A stretch of 64,000 nucleotides of DNA. Origin: Winslowiella arboricola (GTDB taxonomy: Bacteria; Pseudomonadota; Gammaproteobacteria; Enterobacterales; Enterobacteriaceae). The notes beneath the pieces were generated by a model. The model was given only the letters and a program-made list of their open reading frames with translations, ran no database searches and was not told the origin of the DNA. The stretch covers positions 1-64,000 of the forward strand of contig NZ_JAODIM010000042.1 of NCBI RefSeq assembly GCF_025527015.1, given 5' to 3'. How positions within the stretch are numbered: the stretch's first letter is position 1; the number at the start of each line of letters is the position of its first letter. A program made the position numbers and the translations under genes. Below, in pieces: positions 1-11,300 of the stretch.

Positions 1-52
1 CGCCGCCCCTACGGAACGCTGTATGTAGGGGCGGCGTTCTCGCCGCCCGCCA
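1..52. repeat. REP-like GC-rich palindrome
   Basis: Two nested inverted repeats lie downstream of rcsB. Positions 1-12 pair with 25-36, and GGCGGCG (30-36) pairs with CGCCGCC (41-47) around a TTCT loop. The 21-base core at 27-47 recurs exactly at 37907-37927, so this is a dispersed intergenic element rather than a unique terminator. It has no T-tract. It could stabilise the 3' end of the rcsDB transcript. Confidence 0.7.
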
Positions 53-68
53 TCATCAGAATCAGAAC

Positions 69-719
69 TTAGTCTTTTTCGACCGGCATTGAGCTGACTG
101 AAGAGAGGTAGTTCAGCAACGCAATATCGTTTTCCACGCCCAGTTTCATCATCGCTGATTTCTTCTGGCTGCTGATGGTTTTGATACTGCGGTTCAGTTT
201 TTTAGCGATTTCCGTTACCAGGAAACCTTCAGCAAACAGACGCAGAACTTCACTCTCTTTTGGTGACAGACGTTTATCGCCATAACCACCCGCGCTGATT
301 TTCTCCAGCAGTTTCGCCACGCTGTCCGGCGTATACTTCTTGCCTTTCTGCAGGGCTGCCAGCGCTTTCGGCAGATCGGTTGGCGCGCCTTGTTTCAGCA
401 CGATCCCTTCAATATCCAGATCCAGTACTGCGCTGAGGATCGCCGGGTTGTTGTTCATCGTCAGAACGATAATTGACAGATCCGGGTAGTGACGTTTGAT
501 GTATTTGATCAGAGTAATACCGTCGCCATATTTCTCGCCTGGCATCGACAAATCGGTAATCAGTACATTTGCATCTAACTTAGGTAGGCTGTTAACCAAT
601 GCTGTGGAGTCTTCGAACTCACCAACAACGTTTACCCATTCAATCTGTTCAAGTGACTTACGAATGCCAAAAAGAACAATCGGATGGTCATCGGCAATAA
701 TTACATTCAAATTATTCAT
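69..719 (-). CDS. rcsB: RcsB, response regulator of the Rcs phosphorelay
   Basis: A 216-residue NarL/FixJ-type response regulator. The N-terminal receiver domain starts MNNLNVIIADDHP, with acidic-pocket residues D10/D11 and phospho-acceptor D56 in ITDLSMPG. The C-terminal LuxR-type helix-turn-helix includes LSPKESEVLRLFAEGF and a recognition helix ending in RSIKTISSQK. The frame is open 27 codons further upstream, but those codons overlap the end of rcsD; the ATG at 719 gives exactly the normal family length. One base separates it from rcsD, so the two are co-transcribed and RcsD is its phosphodonor. With RcsA or other partners it controls capsule, motility and envelope-stress genes. rcsC would be expected beyond the left edge. 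Confidence 0.97.
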   Translation of the reverse strand: MNNLNVIIADDHPIVLFGIRKSLEQIEWVNVVGEFEDSTALVNSLPKLDANVLITDLSMPGEKYGDGITLIKYIKRHYPDLSIIVLTMNNNPAILSAVLDLDIEGIVLKQGAPTDLPKALAALQKGKKYTPDSVAKLLEKISAGGYGDKRLSPKESEVLRLFAEGFLVTEIAKKLNRSIKTISSQKKSAMMKLGVENDIALLNYLSSVSSMPVEKD

Positions 720-720
720 C

Positions 721-3396
721 TTATTGGTTACCTTGCTGCAGCAGTTCATTGACGTAAGCGTCGATGTTACTGGTGGTATTTTTAATGTTTGAATCGTCAC
801 ACTCTTTAATGTGCTGTTCTAACGTTTCACAAAGCTGCTTGCCGGGCACCAGATTGAGCATGGCAAACACGCCTTTCAGGCGATGCGCTGTCTGAGCAAG
901 CGAACTGTAGTCACCGTTCGCCGACTCATTATACAATCTCTTTACATCATCCGGTACTGTGTCGACAAATAGCTGGTAATAACCGCTATTTAGCAGCGGT
1001 GTGGCATCCTGTTCTTCAACAGGCTCCTCACCAGGCACATCCTGCGCCAGTTGTTGTTCTATCAGCTGCAACAATGCATCCAGCACCGCGCTACTGATAT
1101 TGAAGTTAACCCGGTATTGATTATCGCTAATCGCCCGGAACCCCATCTCATCATCCGTGAGTAACAGTGACCACGGCGTTAAACGCGCCGGGTCGTCAGT
1201 GACCAGAACATCATGATCCTGGCCGGAGAAGCGCTCATCCGGCGTAATGCAGTTGGCGCCCCAGTTTTCCAGTTGATGACAGACAATCTTGCGTACGTCA
1301 TCAACGGTAATTTCGATTAAGGCGGTCAGACCCTCCAGCAGCTTCTCTTCCTGCGGCTGCTGATTTTCCAGCGGCATATGCAGATTGATGCTGTAGCGGG
1401 TGCCAATATCCGGTTTGGCATGAACTTCCAAATGGCCGCCCAACTGCTTACACAGCTGCTTGCACAGGAAGAAGGCGAGGCCGGAAGCCTGTCCAAAGCG
1501 ATCCTGCGAGGTTTCGCCAAGGAACGGGAAGTCAGTGTTGCCCAGTTCATCCACCGTTAAACCGGCGCCGGTATCGACGATCTGAATCGTCAGGCGATCG
1601 GGCCGCTCTGCCGGTGAGTCGATATCCAGTGAAATCTTGCCCCAGTTGGTGGTGGTCAGCGAGTAGTGCAGCAGTGTCGACAGCACTTTGCGAATAGCGC
1701 GCTGATCGCCAAAGCGCATCTCGTCGCTGCTCAGGCGGTTGCGTACCAGCAGCGTCAGACCTTTGCGGCGCGTCAGTGGCAACATCTCTAAGGCGACATC
1801 ATCCAGCAGTGCTTGCAGATTGAAGGAGGTGGCATCCGGCGTCCAGTCGTGGGTTTCCAGCCGGTTCAGCAGCACAATATCATCGACCAGACGATGCAGC
1901 GCCTGGGTTTCCTGCAATATATCCAGCTGTACTTCATCGTCGCTGTGCAGGCTGAGCTGCTGGATATGCTCCACCACATTGCCCAACGGGCGATACAGCG
2001 CATGACCAAGATTCTGCAACAGCTGTTGCCGCATCTGGTGATTCTTATCCAGCACCTGCTGCGCTTTTTGCAGCTTTTTATTCACCAGCAGCTCACGGTC
2101 CTGATCGCGCATCATAAACAGCTGAGTATGCGGCGATACCACACTGCGCGCATGGCGGATCTCGTACACTTCATTATTGACCGTCGCCTGCAACACCCCC
2201 TGATGCTGATCAGACATATTAATGATTTTTTGCAGATTCAGGTGCGGCAGCAGGTGCTCAGCAATCTTGTTGCTGATAATGGTGCGGTTGCTGGCAAAGT
2301 CATACACCAGCAGGCCGACCGGCAGGCTGGCGACAATCTCTTCATTCAGCACCCGCAGCGCATCAAGTTCGGCGCTCTGATTCTCACTGGGACGCAGCGA
2401 CTGGTGGCGCAGCAGAAACAGCCCGGCCAGTGACATCAGCAGCAGCAGCAGGTTGGCCAGCAGTGGCCACATCAGATTACGCAAGGTATCGAACACCAGG
2501 CTGGTAATCGGCACGCGATACACCAGCTGGAGCGGGGTGCTGGTCAGCGAGGAGGCAATCTCGACGTTGGGATTGACCAGCGAGATACGGGTGTTCTGCG
2601 CATCATCATCATTTTGCGTGCCTTCGCTGGTAACGGTACTGTCCTGCTTCAGCTGGAAATTCTCCAGCGGCATATTACGCGGGATCAGATCGTTGACCGG
2701 CAAATCAAATGCCACCACCGTCGCCAGATGACCAGGCTGATTAAAGGTCGTGCGCACAGTGAAATAGTTGTCGTTCTGCCAGGTAAAGCGACGCAGTGGC
2801 GAGAAGCTTTCGCGCTCATCCAGCGCATTAGCCTGCTGCAGCATCTCCGCGCGGCGAGCATCAACAATACTGTTGATGGCGCTCTCTTTATAACGCGTCG
2901 CCATATCTTTTAACGGCAGCGTCGAGATCAGAATCAGGCTGTTGTCCTGACCATTGAGGAAATACATCGACCAGGTGCTGTTTTCGGCGCCCCACAGCGT
3001 GTCGAGATAGTTGGACATGCGCAGGGTCATATCCAGCGTGCTGCTATCGTGAGAACCAAAAATCAGCGCTTCGGTTTTACGGCGCGTTTTTTCCAGATAA
3101 TAGACATCGGGGCGCAGCCGTGTTTCCTGCAGACTGTTCGGCGGCGTACCGGCGGCGCTGGCCGCAAGGTTTTCATAGATTTGCCAGGTGGCAAAACGAT
3201 AGGTGTCGATGCGTTTTTGCATACTGTGAGTGATATCGGACATCGCATAGCGCTTTTCCGTCAGCCACGCGTTAACCGCGTTATGGATCATAAATCCTAA
3301 CGCCAGCAGTAACACCAGAATAAACATCACAAAGAAGCGCGTGACATTGCCTGAGGTGAGGGGAAACTTATATGGCACCATAGCGTAACGTGACAC
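721..3396 (-). CDS. rcsD: RcsD, membrane phosphotransferase of the Rcs phosphorelay
   Basis: An 891-residue inner-membrane protein, close to the E. coli length of 890. It has a TM segment at about residues 18-40, a periplasmic domain, a second TM near 310-330, a degenerate histidine-kinase-like core (IISNKIAEHLLPHLNLQ; GTRYSINLHMP) and a C-terminal HPt domain with AQTAHRLKGVFAMLNL, the phospho-accepting His being about residue 838. It relays phosphate from RcsC to RcsB. The furthest start is a GTG at 3396, five bases after the upstream MFS stop, with no clear Shine-Dalgarno sequence. An in-frame ATG at 3381 is a real alternative. Such close spacing suggests translational coupling to the MFS gene. 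Confidence 0.95.
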   Translation of the reverse strand: MSRYAMVPYKFPLTSGNVTRFFVMFILVLLLALGFMIHNAVNAWLTEKRYAMSDITHSMQKRIDTYRFATWQIYENLAASAAGTPPNSLQETRLRPDVYYLEKTRRKTEALIFGSHDSSTLDMTLRMSNYLDTLWGAENSTWSMYFLNGQDNSLILISTLPLKDMATRYKESAINSIVDARRAEMLQQANALDERESFSPLRRFTWQNDNYFTVRTTFNQPGHLATVVAFDLPVNDLIPRNMPLENFQLKQDSTVTSEGTQNDDDAQNTRISLVNPNVEIASSLTSTPLQLVYRVPITSLVFDTLRNLMWPLLANLLLLLMSLAGLFLLRHQSLRPSENQSAELDALRVLNEEIVASLPVGLLVYDFASNRTIISNKIAEHLLPHLNLQKIINMSDQHQGVLQATVNNEVYEIRHARSVVSPHTQLFMMRDQDRELLVNKKLQKAQQVLDKNHQMRQQLLQNLGHALYRPLGNVVEHIQQLSLHSDDEVQLDILQETQALHRLVDDIVLLNRLETHDWTPDATSFNLQALLDDVALEMLPLTRRKGLTLLVRNRLSSDEMRFGDQRAIRKVLSTLLHYSLTTTNWGKISLDIDSPAERPDRLTIQIVDTGAGLTVDELGNTDFPFLGETSQDRFGQASGLAFFLCKQLCKQLGGHLEVHAKPDIGTRYSINLHMPLENQQPQEEKLLEGLTALIEITVDDVRKIVCHQLENWGANCITPDERFSGQDHDVLVTDDPARLTPWSLLLTDDEMGFRAISDNQYRVNFNISSAVLDALLQLIEQQLAQDVPGEEPVEEQDATPLLNSGYYQLFVDTVPDDVKRLYNESANGDYSSLAQTAHRLKGVFAMLNLVPGKQLCETLEQHIKECDDSNIKNTTSNIDAYVNELLQQGNQ

Positions 3397-3401
3397 CCAA
3401 A

Positions 3402-4556
3402 TTATCGTGTAACCAGCCGGGCGCTGGCAGCAACAGCTAAAAGCAGTACCGCGATGGCTGTAAAGGCCGTCGTCAGGCTAAACCACTGGGAAACAAACCC
3501 GACCAGTGCCGGACCTGCCAGAATACCTGCATATCCGATGGTTGTCATGGCCGAAATCGCCAGGTTGACCGGCATGATATCTTGTTTTCCGGCCGCGCTG
3601 AACAGAATCGGTACCGTATTTGACGCGCCAAGTCCTACCAGAAACAGCGCCAGTAATGTCACTGTTACATCGTTAATGCTGACCGCAAGGAAAATCCCCG
3701 CCGCGGCGCCCAGGCTGCCACATAACAGAATCGTGGTGCTGCCGAAGCGGCTCACGGTGCGATCGCCGGTCAGGCGGCCAATGGTCATCGCCACGGAGAA
3801 CACTGCATAGCCCAGACCGGCCTGTGATGCGGGCAGGTCGCGGCTGTTGGTCAGGAACAGCGCGCTCCAGTCGAGTATGGCCCCTTCGGTAAGAAACAGA
3901 ATAAAGCACAGGATACCGAGAAACAGCACCCAGCCGCGCGGCAGCACCAGTAACGGCGTATCAGGCTGATGCAGACGCTGGCTTAACAGATGCTTCTGGC
4001 TGCTTAGCAGCAACAGAAAAATCAGTACCGCCACCATCAGTACCGCTTGCAGCGGCAGTAAACCGGCCCACAACAGGGCGCTGACCAGACCGGCACCGGC
4101 GATGCCGCCAATACTGAAGAAGCCATGGAAGCCTGACATCATGGCGCGGCCGGCGGCTTTTTCCACCTCGACCGCCTGAATATTCATCGCCACATCCAGG
4201 ACACCAATGGCGGCGCCGAAAATCATCAGCGTGACCGCCAGCGCAATTGCCGTCGGCAGCGTGGCCAGCAGCGGCAGTACCAGCATTACCGTGAGGCTGG
4301 CGATAACAATCAGCGCCTTGCAGCCATACTTTGCCGCTAACTTGCCGGTAAGCGGCATGGCAACCAGCGAGCCGAAGCCCAGCGACAGCAGCAGCGCGCC
4401 CAGCGAGGCGTCGCTCAGGCCAATGCGGGTTTTAGCGTAGGGAACCAGTGGCGCCCAGGCTGACATACCCAACCCGGCAATAAAAAAAATCACGCGTGTC
4501 GCCAGCTGCGTGGCTGGCGTCTGTTCCCCTGGGGCGGCTGAATCCGTGCTGGTCAT
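3402..4556 (-). CDS. MFS transporter, YbjJ-like
   Basis: A 384-residue hydrophobic protein with about 11-12 predicted membrane spans. Major-facilitator features include the loop 2-3 region GKLAAKYGCKALIV and the GVLDVAMNIQAVEVEKAAGR segment followed by MMSGFHGFFSIGG, which resemble the YbjJ/FucP-like branch. Substrate is unknown; sugar or drug export are both possible. It starts at an ATG at 4556 with no strong ribosome-binding site and stops five bases before rcsD. Any promoter must lie in the AT-rich gap at 4557-5360, and its transcripts could read into rcsDB. Confidence 0.85.
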   Translation of the reverse strand: MTSTDSAAPGEQTPATQLATRVIFFIAGLGMSAWAPLVPYAKTRIGLSDASLGALLLSLGFGSLVAMPLTGKLAAKYGCKALIVIASLTVMLVLPLLATLPTAIALAVTLMIFGAAIGVLDVAMNIQAVEVEKAAGRAMMSGFHGFFSIGGIAGAGLVSALLWAGLLPLQAVLMVAVLIFLLLLSSQKHLLSQRLHQPDTPLLVLPRGWVLFLGILCFILFLTEGAILDWSALFLTNSRDLPASQAGLGYAVFSVAMTIGRLTGDRTVSRFGSTTILLCGSLGAAAGIFLAVSINDVTVTLLALFLVGLGASNTVPILFSAAGKQDIMPVNLAISAMTTIGYAGILAGPALVGFVSQWFSLTTAFTAIAVLLLAVAASARLVTR

Positions 4557-5360
4557 TAATATGCTTTTATTTTCAACTATTCAGGTGCTCTTTTTACCAT
4601 AAAAATGGCGCGTTTAGAATGTAAACAGCCGAAGTGAACCTTTTGTCACCGGCAGTCAGCAGGCATTTTATGCCAGCCAGAGAGTAAGTAACCGATAAAA
4701 ACGGCAGTGTTAACTTAAATCGCCGCACTAAGGCCAATTTCCAGATATTTCCTGGTATGGAGCGTGCCGGACTGCGAGATCAAAATAATAAGTCAGCTAT
4801 TGAAAACCTTTGTTTTTAATTCACTCCCGCGCTTCGCCTGAGCTGGTTAAATTTCCCCCACTCATTTCAGCCTCCACTTGTGCTAACAATCACAAATTCT
4901 TGTGAATTATATTCATTATTTTCCCCTGTAAATTACAAGGTTTTTGGTGTTTTTCACCATCAGGCCTCTCCTCATTCTGCGTTAAGTCATCGTCGCCAGC
5001 CTGATTAAAATCAAATCATTAGGTGGCTAGTTAATTATTTTTTCAGAAATAATTGGAGCGATAAGGTAATTTTTTCTAAACTATGCAATTAAATTAACTT
5101 ATCGATAAGATAAATATTAATCACGACTCAGTGCCGCTTTATTGCTTATATCTGGATAATGAAAGAAAGAGGAAATAACACCTCATAGCACTATTTAAGC
5201 CATTTGCACGACTTTTTTTGCTTTTTTTCTCTGATAAGCACCAGGTTGATAAACATTCACGATAGTGAAAGTTAACAATTTCGTAACCACCAAAACTCTG
5301 CAGATTTTCTGTAGTTTCTTGCGTGGCGTTTACCCAACTGGTGTGTAAGGGGTTACTTAG
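4557..5360. promoter_or_regulatory. AT-rich intergenic region between MFS gene and giant adhesin
   Basis: About 800 bases with no credible gene, much more AT-rich than the flanking coding DNA. It must hold the promoters for the leftward MFS(-rcsDB) unit and the rightward adhesin gene. Two short dyads stand out: TCACAA-ATTC-TTGTGA at 4890-4905 and TTCAC-GATA-GTGAA at 5256-5269. The long upstream region fits a tightly regulated biofilm gene, possibly H-NS-silenced, but I cannot assign a promoter or a binding protein. Confidence 0.5.
5256..5269. promoter_or_regulatory. Palindrome upstream of adhesin gene, possible operator
   Basis: TTCAC-GATA-GTGAA is a perfect five-base-arm dyad about 90 bases before the adhesin start codon. 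Its placement suits a regulator site, but no family is recognised. Confidence 0.25.
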
Positions 5361-8300
5361 ATGGCACAGCTCAATGAAGGCCGCGTCGATATTATCTCAC
5401 GCGATAACGGAACGCTTATCTCTCAGGCCAGTGGCGGCGCAAGCCATACGGTAATGCTTACCGAGCCGAGCGTAGTGAAGATAAACGGCACTCGTGCGAT
5501 GGTCGTGGAGTTTGAGCGACAGGGAAACGATCTGATCCTGCATATGCGCGATGGCAGCGTAGTGCGTTACCAGCAGTTCTTTTTTGATGATGTCGACGGT
5601 TCACACAGCGAACTGGTGTTCGATGATGGCGTAAATCCCCCTGAGCATGCGCTGTTCCCGGTCACCACTGAGATGACTGATGCGACTACCGCGATGGCGA
5701 TTACGCCGGAATACGAGTCACTGGGTAACCTTGAACCGCTGCTACTGGCGGATAACGAAATTTCCGGTGGCGTGATTACCGCCGCCGGTATCGGTGCGCT
5801 GGGCCTGGTTGGGCTGGCGGTCGGTGCGGCTGGCGGTGGTGGCGGTGGTGGCGGTGGCGATGACACTACGCCAACACCGGTGCAGCCGACGATTACCATC
5901 AACACCTTTGCCGGTGATGATGTGCTGGATAATAGCGAGAAACAGAACAGTCAGGCTATTTCCGGTACCACCACTCAGGTGGAGGCGGGGCAGACTGTCA
6001 CCATCACCCTTAACGGGCAGACTTACACGGCGACGGTTGGCGCTGATGGCAGCTGGAGCGTCAATGTCCCGGCCTCCGCGTTGCAGGCACTGGCGAATGG
6101 CACCACGTCGATCGCGGTCAGCGTCACTAACAGCGCTGGCAACAGCGCCACCGACAGCCATGATTTTACCGTCACTCCCGCGGCTGGCACTGTCCCGACG
6201 ATTACCATCGGCGCTTTTGCCGGTGACAATATCCTTGATGCCGGTGAAAAAGCCAGCAGCCAGACAATTTCCGGTACCACCACCAATGTTGAAGCGGGCC
6301 GTACGGTAACCATTACCCTCGGCGGCGTCAGCTATAGCGCCACCGTTGCCGCTAATGGCAGCTGGAGCGTCTCGGTGCCTCCGGCGGCATTACAGGCGCT
6401 GGCTAACGGCAGCGCCACCATTGCCGCCAGCGTTACCGATGCGGCGGGCGCAGCCGCCAGCGACACGCAGGCGATTACCGTCACCGGTCCGGTCGTGGAG
6501 GTTCCCACTATCACCATTGGTGATTTCGCCGGTGATAATATTCTTGATGCCGATGAGAAAGGCAGCAGTCAGGCGATTTCCGGTGTCACCACCAATGTTG
6601 AAGCCGGACGCACGGTCACCATTACGCTGGGCGGCGTGACCTATACCGCCACCGTGGCCGCCAATGGCAGCTGGAGCGTTAACGTTCCTGCCGCGGCATT
6701 ACAGGCGCTGGCCGAAGGCACCACGACCATCAATGCCAGCGTCAGCAACAGCGCGGGCAGCACCGCCAGCGACAACCAGGATATTACGGTGATCGGCGGT
6801 GACAATCAGCCACCGACACTGACCCTGAACGATTTTGCCGGCGACAATGTGCTTGATGGCGCAGAGAAACAGATCGATCAGCTGCTGAGCGGCACCACCA
6901 CCAATGTTGAGGCTGGCCGCACCGTCACCATTACCCTGGGTGGCCTGACTTACAGCACACTGGTGCAGGCTGATGGCAGCTGGAGCGTATCGGTGCCGTC
7001 CGCTGCACTGGAAGCGCTGGCGGCGGGAACCACCACCATCAGCGCCAGCGTCAGTAATGCCGCAGGCACTAGCGCCAGCGACAGCAGTTCACTGGTGGTT
7101 CAGCCGGATACCGCCGGCAGCATTGCGCTGGAACCGATTAGTGGCGATGGCTATCTCGGCACCGGCGAAGTGGCCGCCGGGTTAGTGATTAGCGGCACCA
7201 CTACTGGCGTCACCGCTGGCAGTATCGTAACCGTCAGTTTTAACGGCACTGATTATCCTGCTACCGTCAATGCCGATGGGACATGGAGCGCCACGATTCC
7301 TGCTTCGGCGCTTAGCGGCCTGCCTGATGGCGCACTGACCATTAACGCCAGCGTGACCGACAGCAATGGCGATCTGGTCATTAACAGTGGTCAGCTGAAT
7401 GTACTGATCAATAATCCACCGGATGCCACTATCGAGCCACCATTTGGCGGCGACGGCACGCTGAACGGCGATGAAGCCGGTACCGATCAGACTATCGGCG
7501 GCAATACCGGCGCGACCGGTCCGGGCCAGACGGTGGTGGTCACCATTGGCGGCAACGACTACAACGCACCGGTCGCCAGTGACGGCAGCTGGACGGTCAC
7601 CATCCCGGCGGAAGATCTGGCTAACCTGCCACAGGGCAACAGCAATCCGATCGTGGTGGTGGTCACCGACCCGGCGGGGAATACCAGCACCTCTACGACG
7701 CCGCTGGTGGTGGATACCGTGCCACCGACGTTGACTCTGGACGGCCCAATCTCCACTGACGGCTACCTTAACCAGCAGGAGCAGGCCCAGCCGTTAATTA
7801 TTGGCGGCAATGTCGAAGCCGGCTCCACCATTGTGGTTACGCTGGCGGGTGTTAACTACCCTGCAACCGTGGACGGTTCTGGCCAGTGGTCGGTTACCGT
7901 CCCGGCGAATACCCTTGCTGACGGCAGCTACACGGCAGTCATCACCGCCACCGACAGCGCAGGCAATACCACCACGGTCAACAGTCCGCTGACGGTGATC
8001 GCCGATCCGGCTAATTTCGCCACTATCACCCTTAATCCGTTTGCCGGCGACGGTATACTTGATGGCGCGGAGCAGCAGACCGAACAGTTTATTACCGGTA
8101 CCACTGATGCGCCGCAGGGGCAGACCATTACGGTCACGCTGGGCAATACCAGCTATACCGGCATTGTGCAGGCGGATGGCAACTGGTCAGTCACCGTTCC
8201 GGCCAGCGCGCTGGAGGGGCTGAGCAACGGTACGCAAAACTTTACCGTCAGCGTCGATGATGCGGCGGGCAACACCAGCAGCAGTGATGGCAGCTTTGAC

Positions 8301-11300
8301 GTTGATAATACTGTCGCCGCGATTGCGCTTGATCCGCTGAGTGGCGACGGTTATCTCAATGCGCAGGAATCGGCCAGCGATCTGACTGTCAGCGGCACCT
8401 CAAGCAATGTGGCAACCGGTAGCGTGGTCAGTTTTGTGATTGGCGCCACCACCTATACCGCGACCGTGCAGGCCGATGGCAGCTGGAGCACTACGGTTCC
8501 GGCCAGTGTTGTCGGGGCGCTGGCGGATGGCCCGCTGACCATTACCGCCACCACGCCGGGCGCAAATGGCACGACGCTTTCGGCTGACGGCACGCTGAAT
8601 GTGGTGATCGCTAATCAACCGGCAGCCACTATCGATCCGCCATTTGGCGGTGACGGCGCACTGAACGGCAATGAAGTCAGCAACGATCAGACCATCAGCG
8701 GTAATACCGGCGTCAGTGCGCCAGGTCAGACGGTGCTGGTCACCCTTGGCGGCAACGATTACAGCGCGCTGGTGGGCAGCGACGGCAGCTGGACAGTGAC
8801 TATCCCGGCGGCGGATCTCGGCGGTCTGCCGCAGGGCAGCAATAATCCGCTGGTGGTAGTCGTCACCGATGCGGCAGGAAATAGCAACACCACGACCACG
8901 CCAGTGCTGGTGGATACGGCGGCGCCGACGCTGGGACTCGACAACCCGATTTCCGGTAATGGCTATCTGAATGCGCAGGAGCAGGGCCAGCCGTTAGAGA
9001 TTGCAGGAAGCGGCGAAGCCAATGCTTCGATTGTGGTGACGCTGAATGGCGTTGACTACGCCACCACCGTCGATAGCACGGGACAGTGGACGGTCACCAT
9101 TCCGGCGGCCGATCTGGCGAATATCGCCGACGGTAGTTATACCGTCGATATTGTCGCCAGCGATGCAGCAGGCAATACCACTGCCAGCACCGCGCCGCTG
9201 GTGGTGGATACCCAGTTGCCGCCGCTGGCGCTAACCACGCCAATTTCCGGCGATGGTTATCTGAATGCGCAGGAGCAGGCCCAGCCGTTAATTATTGCCG
9301 GTAACGGTGAAGCGGGCGCAAGCATCGTCGTTACTCTCGATCAGGTGGATTACCCCGCAACGGTAGACAGCGACGGCAACTGGTCGGTGACCGTCCCGGC
9401 TAACACGCTGGGTGATGGCAGCTATAACGTAGCGATCACCACCACCGATAGCGCAGGCAATGCTACCACGGTGAACAGCCCGCTGACGGTCATTGCCAGC
9501 CCGGCTAATCAGCCCACTCTCACTATCGATCCGCTGACCGGCGACGGGGTGCTGGATGGCGCAGAGCAGCAAACCGAACAGTTCCTCACCGGTAACACCA
9601 CTAATGTGCAGGCCGGGCAGGTAGTGACCGTGGTGCTGGGTGGCGAAAGCTATACCGGCGTAGTGCAGGCCAGCGGCGCCTGGTCGGTCGCTATCCCGGC
9701 CAGCGCACTGGAAGGGCTGACTAACGGCACGCAAGATTTTACCGTCAGCGTCGATGATGCGGCGGGTAACAATGCCAGTGACGATGGCAGTTTTGTCGTT
9801 GATAACACCCTCGCTGCAATAGCCTTTGATCCGCTGAGTGGCGACGGCTATCTCAATGCGCTGGAAGCGGAAAGCGATCTAACCGTCAGCGGCACCTCAA
9901 ACAACGTGGCAGCGGGCAGTACCGTCACTTTTGTCATTGGCACTACCACCTATAGCGCGATCGTGCAGGCCAATGGCAGCTGGAGCACCACGGTGCCATC
10001 CGCCGCCCTGGCGAATCTGGCTGATGGCCCGCTCACCATTACCGCCACCACTCCGGGCGCTAACGGCACCACGCTTAGCGCTGACGGCACGCTGAATGTG
10101 GCGATCAACGATCTGCCGCAGGCGAATATCGATACGCCATTTGCTGACGCTATCTTAAGCGGCGATGAGTCGCGCAGCGATCAGACGCTGACCGGTAACA
10201 CTGGCGCCACCGGTGACGGACAGACGGTTACGGTGACCATTGGCGGCATCGATTATCCGGTTCAGGTAGCCACCGATGGCAGCTGGAGCCTGCTGGTGCC
10301 GTCGACTGCCTTACAGAATCTGCCGGAAGGCCCGACTACCGTAGTGGTCGCAGTCAGCGATGCGGCGGGCAACAGTAACACTTCAACCACTACCGTGCGG
10401 GTGGATACGCTGCCACCGTCGCTGGAGATTGAACCGATCGCCGAAGATGGGCGGATTAACGGCACTGAACAGAATCAGCCACTGCTGATCGAAGGTTTCG
10501 CGGAACCGGGATCGACGGTCACCGTCACCCTCGATGGCGTCGATTATCCGGCGACCATTAATGCCAGCGGCTACTGGACGGTAAATGTTCCGGCTACGGT
10601 CCTGCAGGGGCTGGCTGACGACACTTACCCGGTTAGCGTCACCGCCAGCGATAGCGCCGGCAACAGCACCACGCAACTGAGTAGCATTATTCTCAGCACC
10701 AGCGCGCCGGTATTTACCCTCGCACCGGTCGCCGGTGATGGCACGCTTAACAGCGTCGAGCAGGGGCAGCCGCTGGAGCTTAACGGCACTGGCACGCCAG
10801 GTGACAGCGTGCGGGTCACGCTGAATGGTAAAAGTAACACCGCCATTGTCGATGGCAATAACGCATGGTCGGTCAGTGTGCCAACCGGCGATCTGGCCGC
10901 GCTGAATAATGGCAGCAGCTACACCGTGGCGGTCACCGTCACTGATGCCGCAGGCAACAGTACCTCGCAGCAAAGCGGGCTGGTGATTGATACCACCGCG
11001 CCGGTCGCCACGCTCAATCCGGTTGCCGTTGATGGTGTGCTTAACGCCAGCGAACAGACGCAGCCGTTAATTGTCAATGGTAGCGGCACGGCGGGCGATA
11101 CGATTACCGTCACCCTGAATCAGGTTGAATATAATGTGGTTGTGGGTCAGAACGGCCTGTGGGCGGTGACGATACCGACCACAGATCTGGCCAATCTGGC
11201 CAGCGGCAATAATCCGCTGACGGTGGAGGCGCGCGATGCGGCCGGTAATACCAGCAGCCAGAGCACCAATCTGATCGTCGATACCGCTGCACCAGCACTG

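Noticed and set aside
4890-4905. TCACAA-ATTC-TTGTGA as a CRP site
   Set aside because: The CRP consensus is TGTGA-(6)-TCACA; here the half-sites are in the opposite order and spacing differs.
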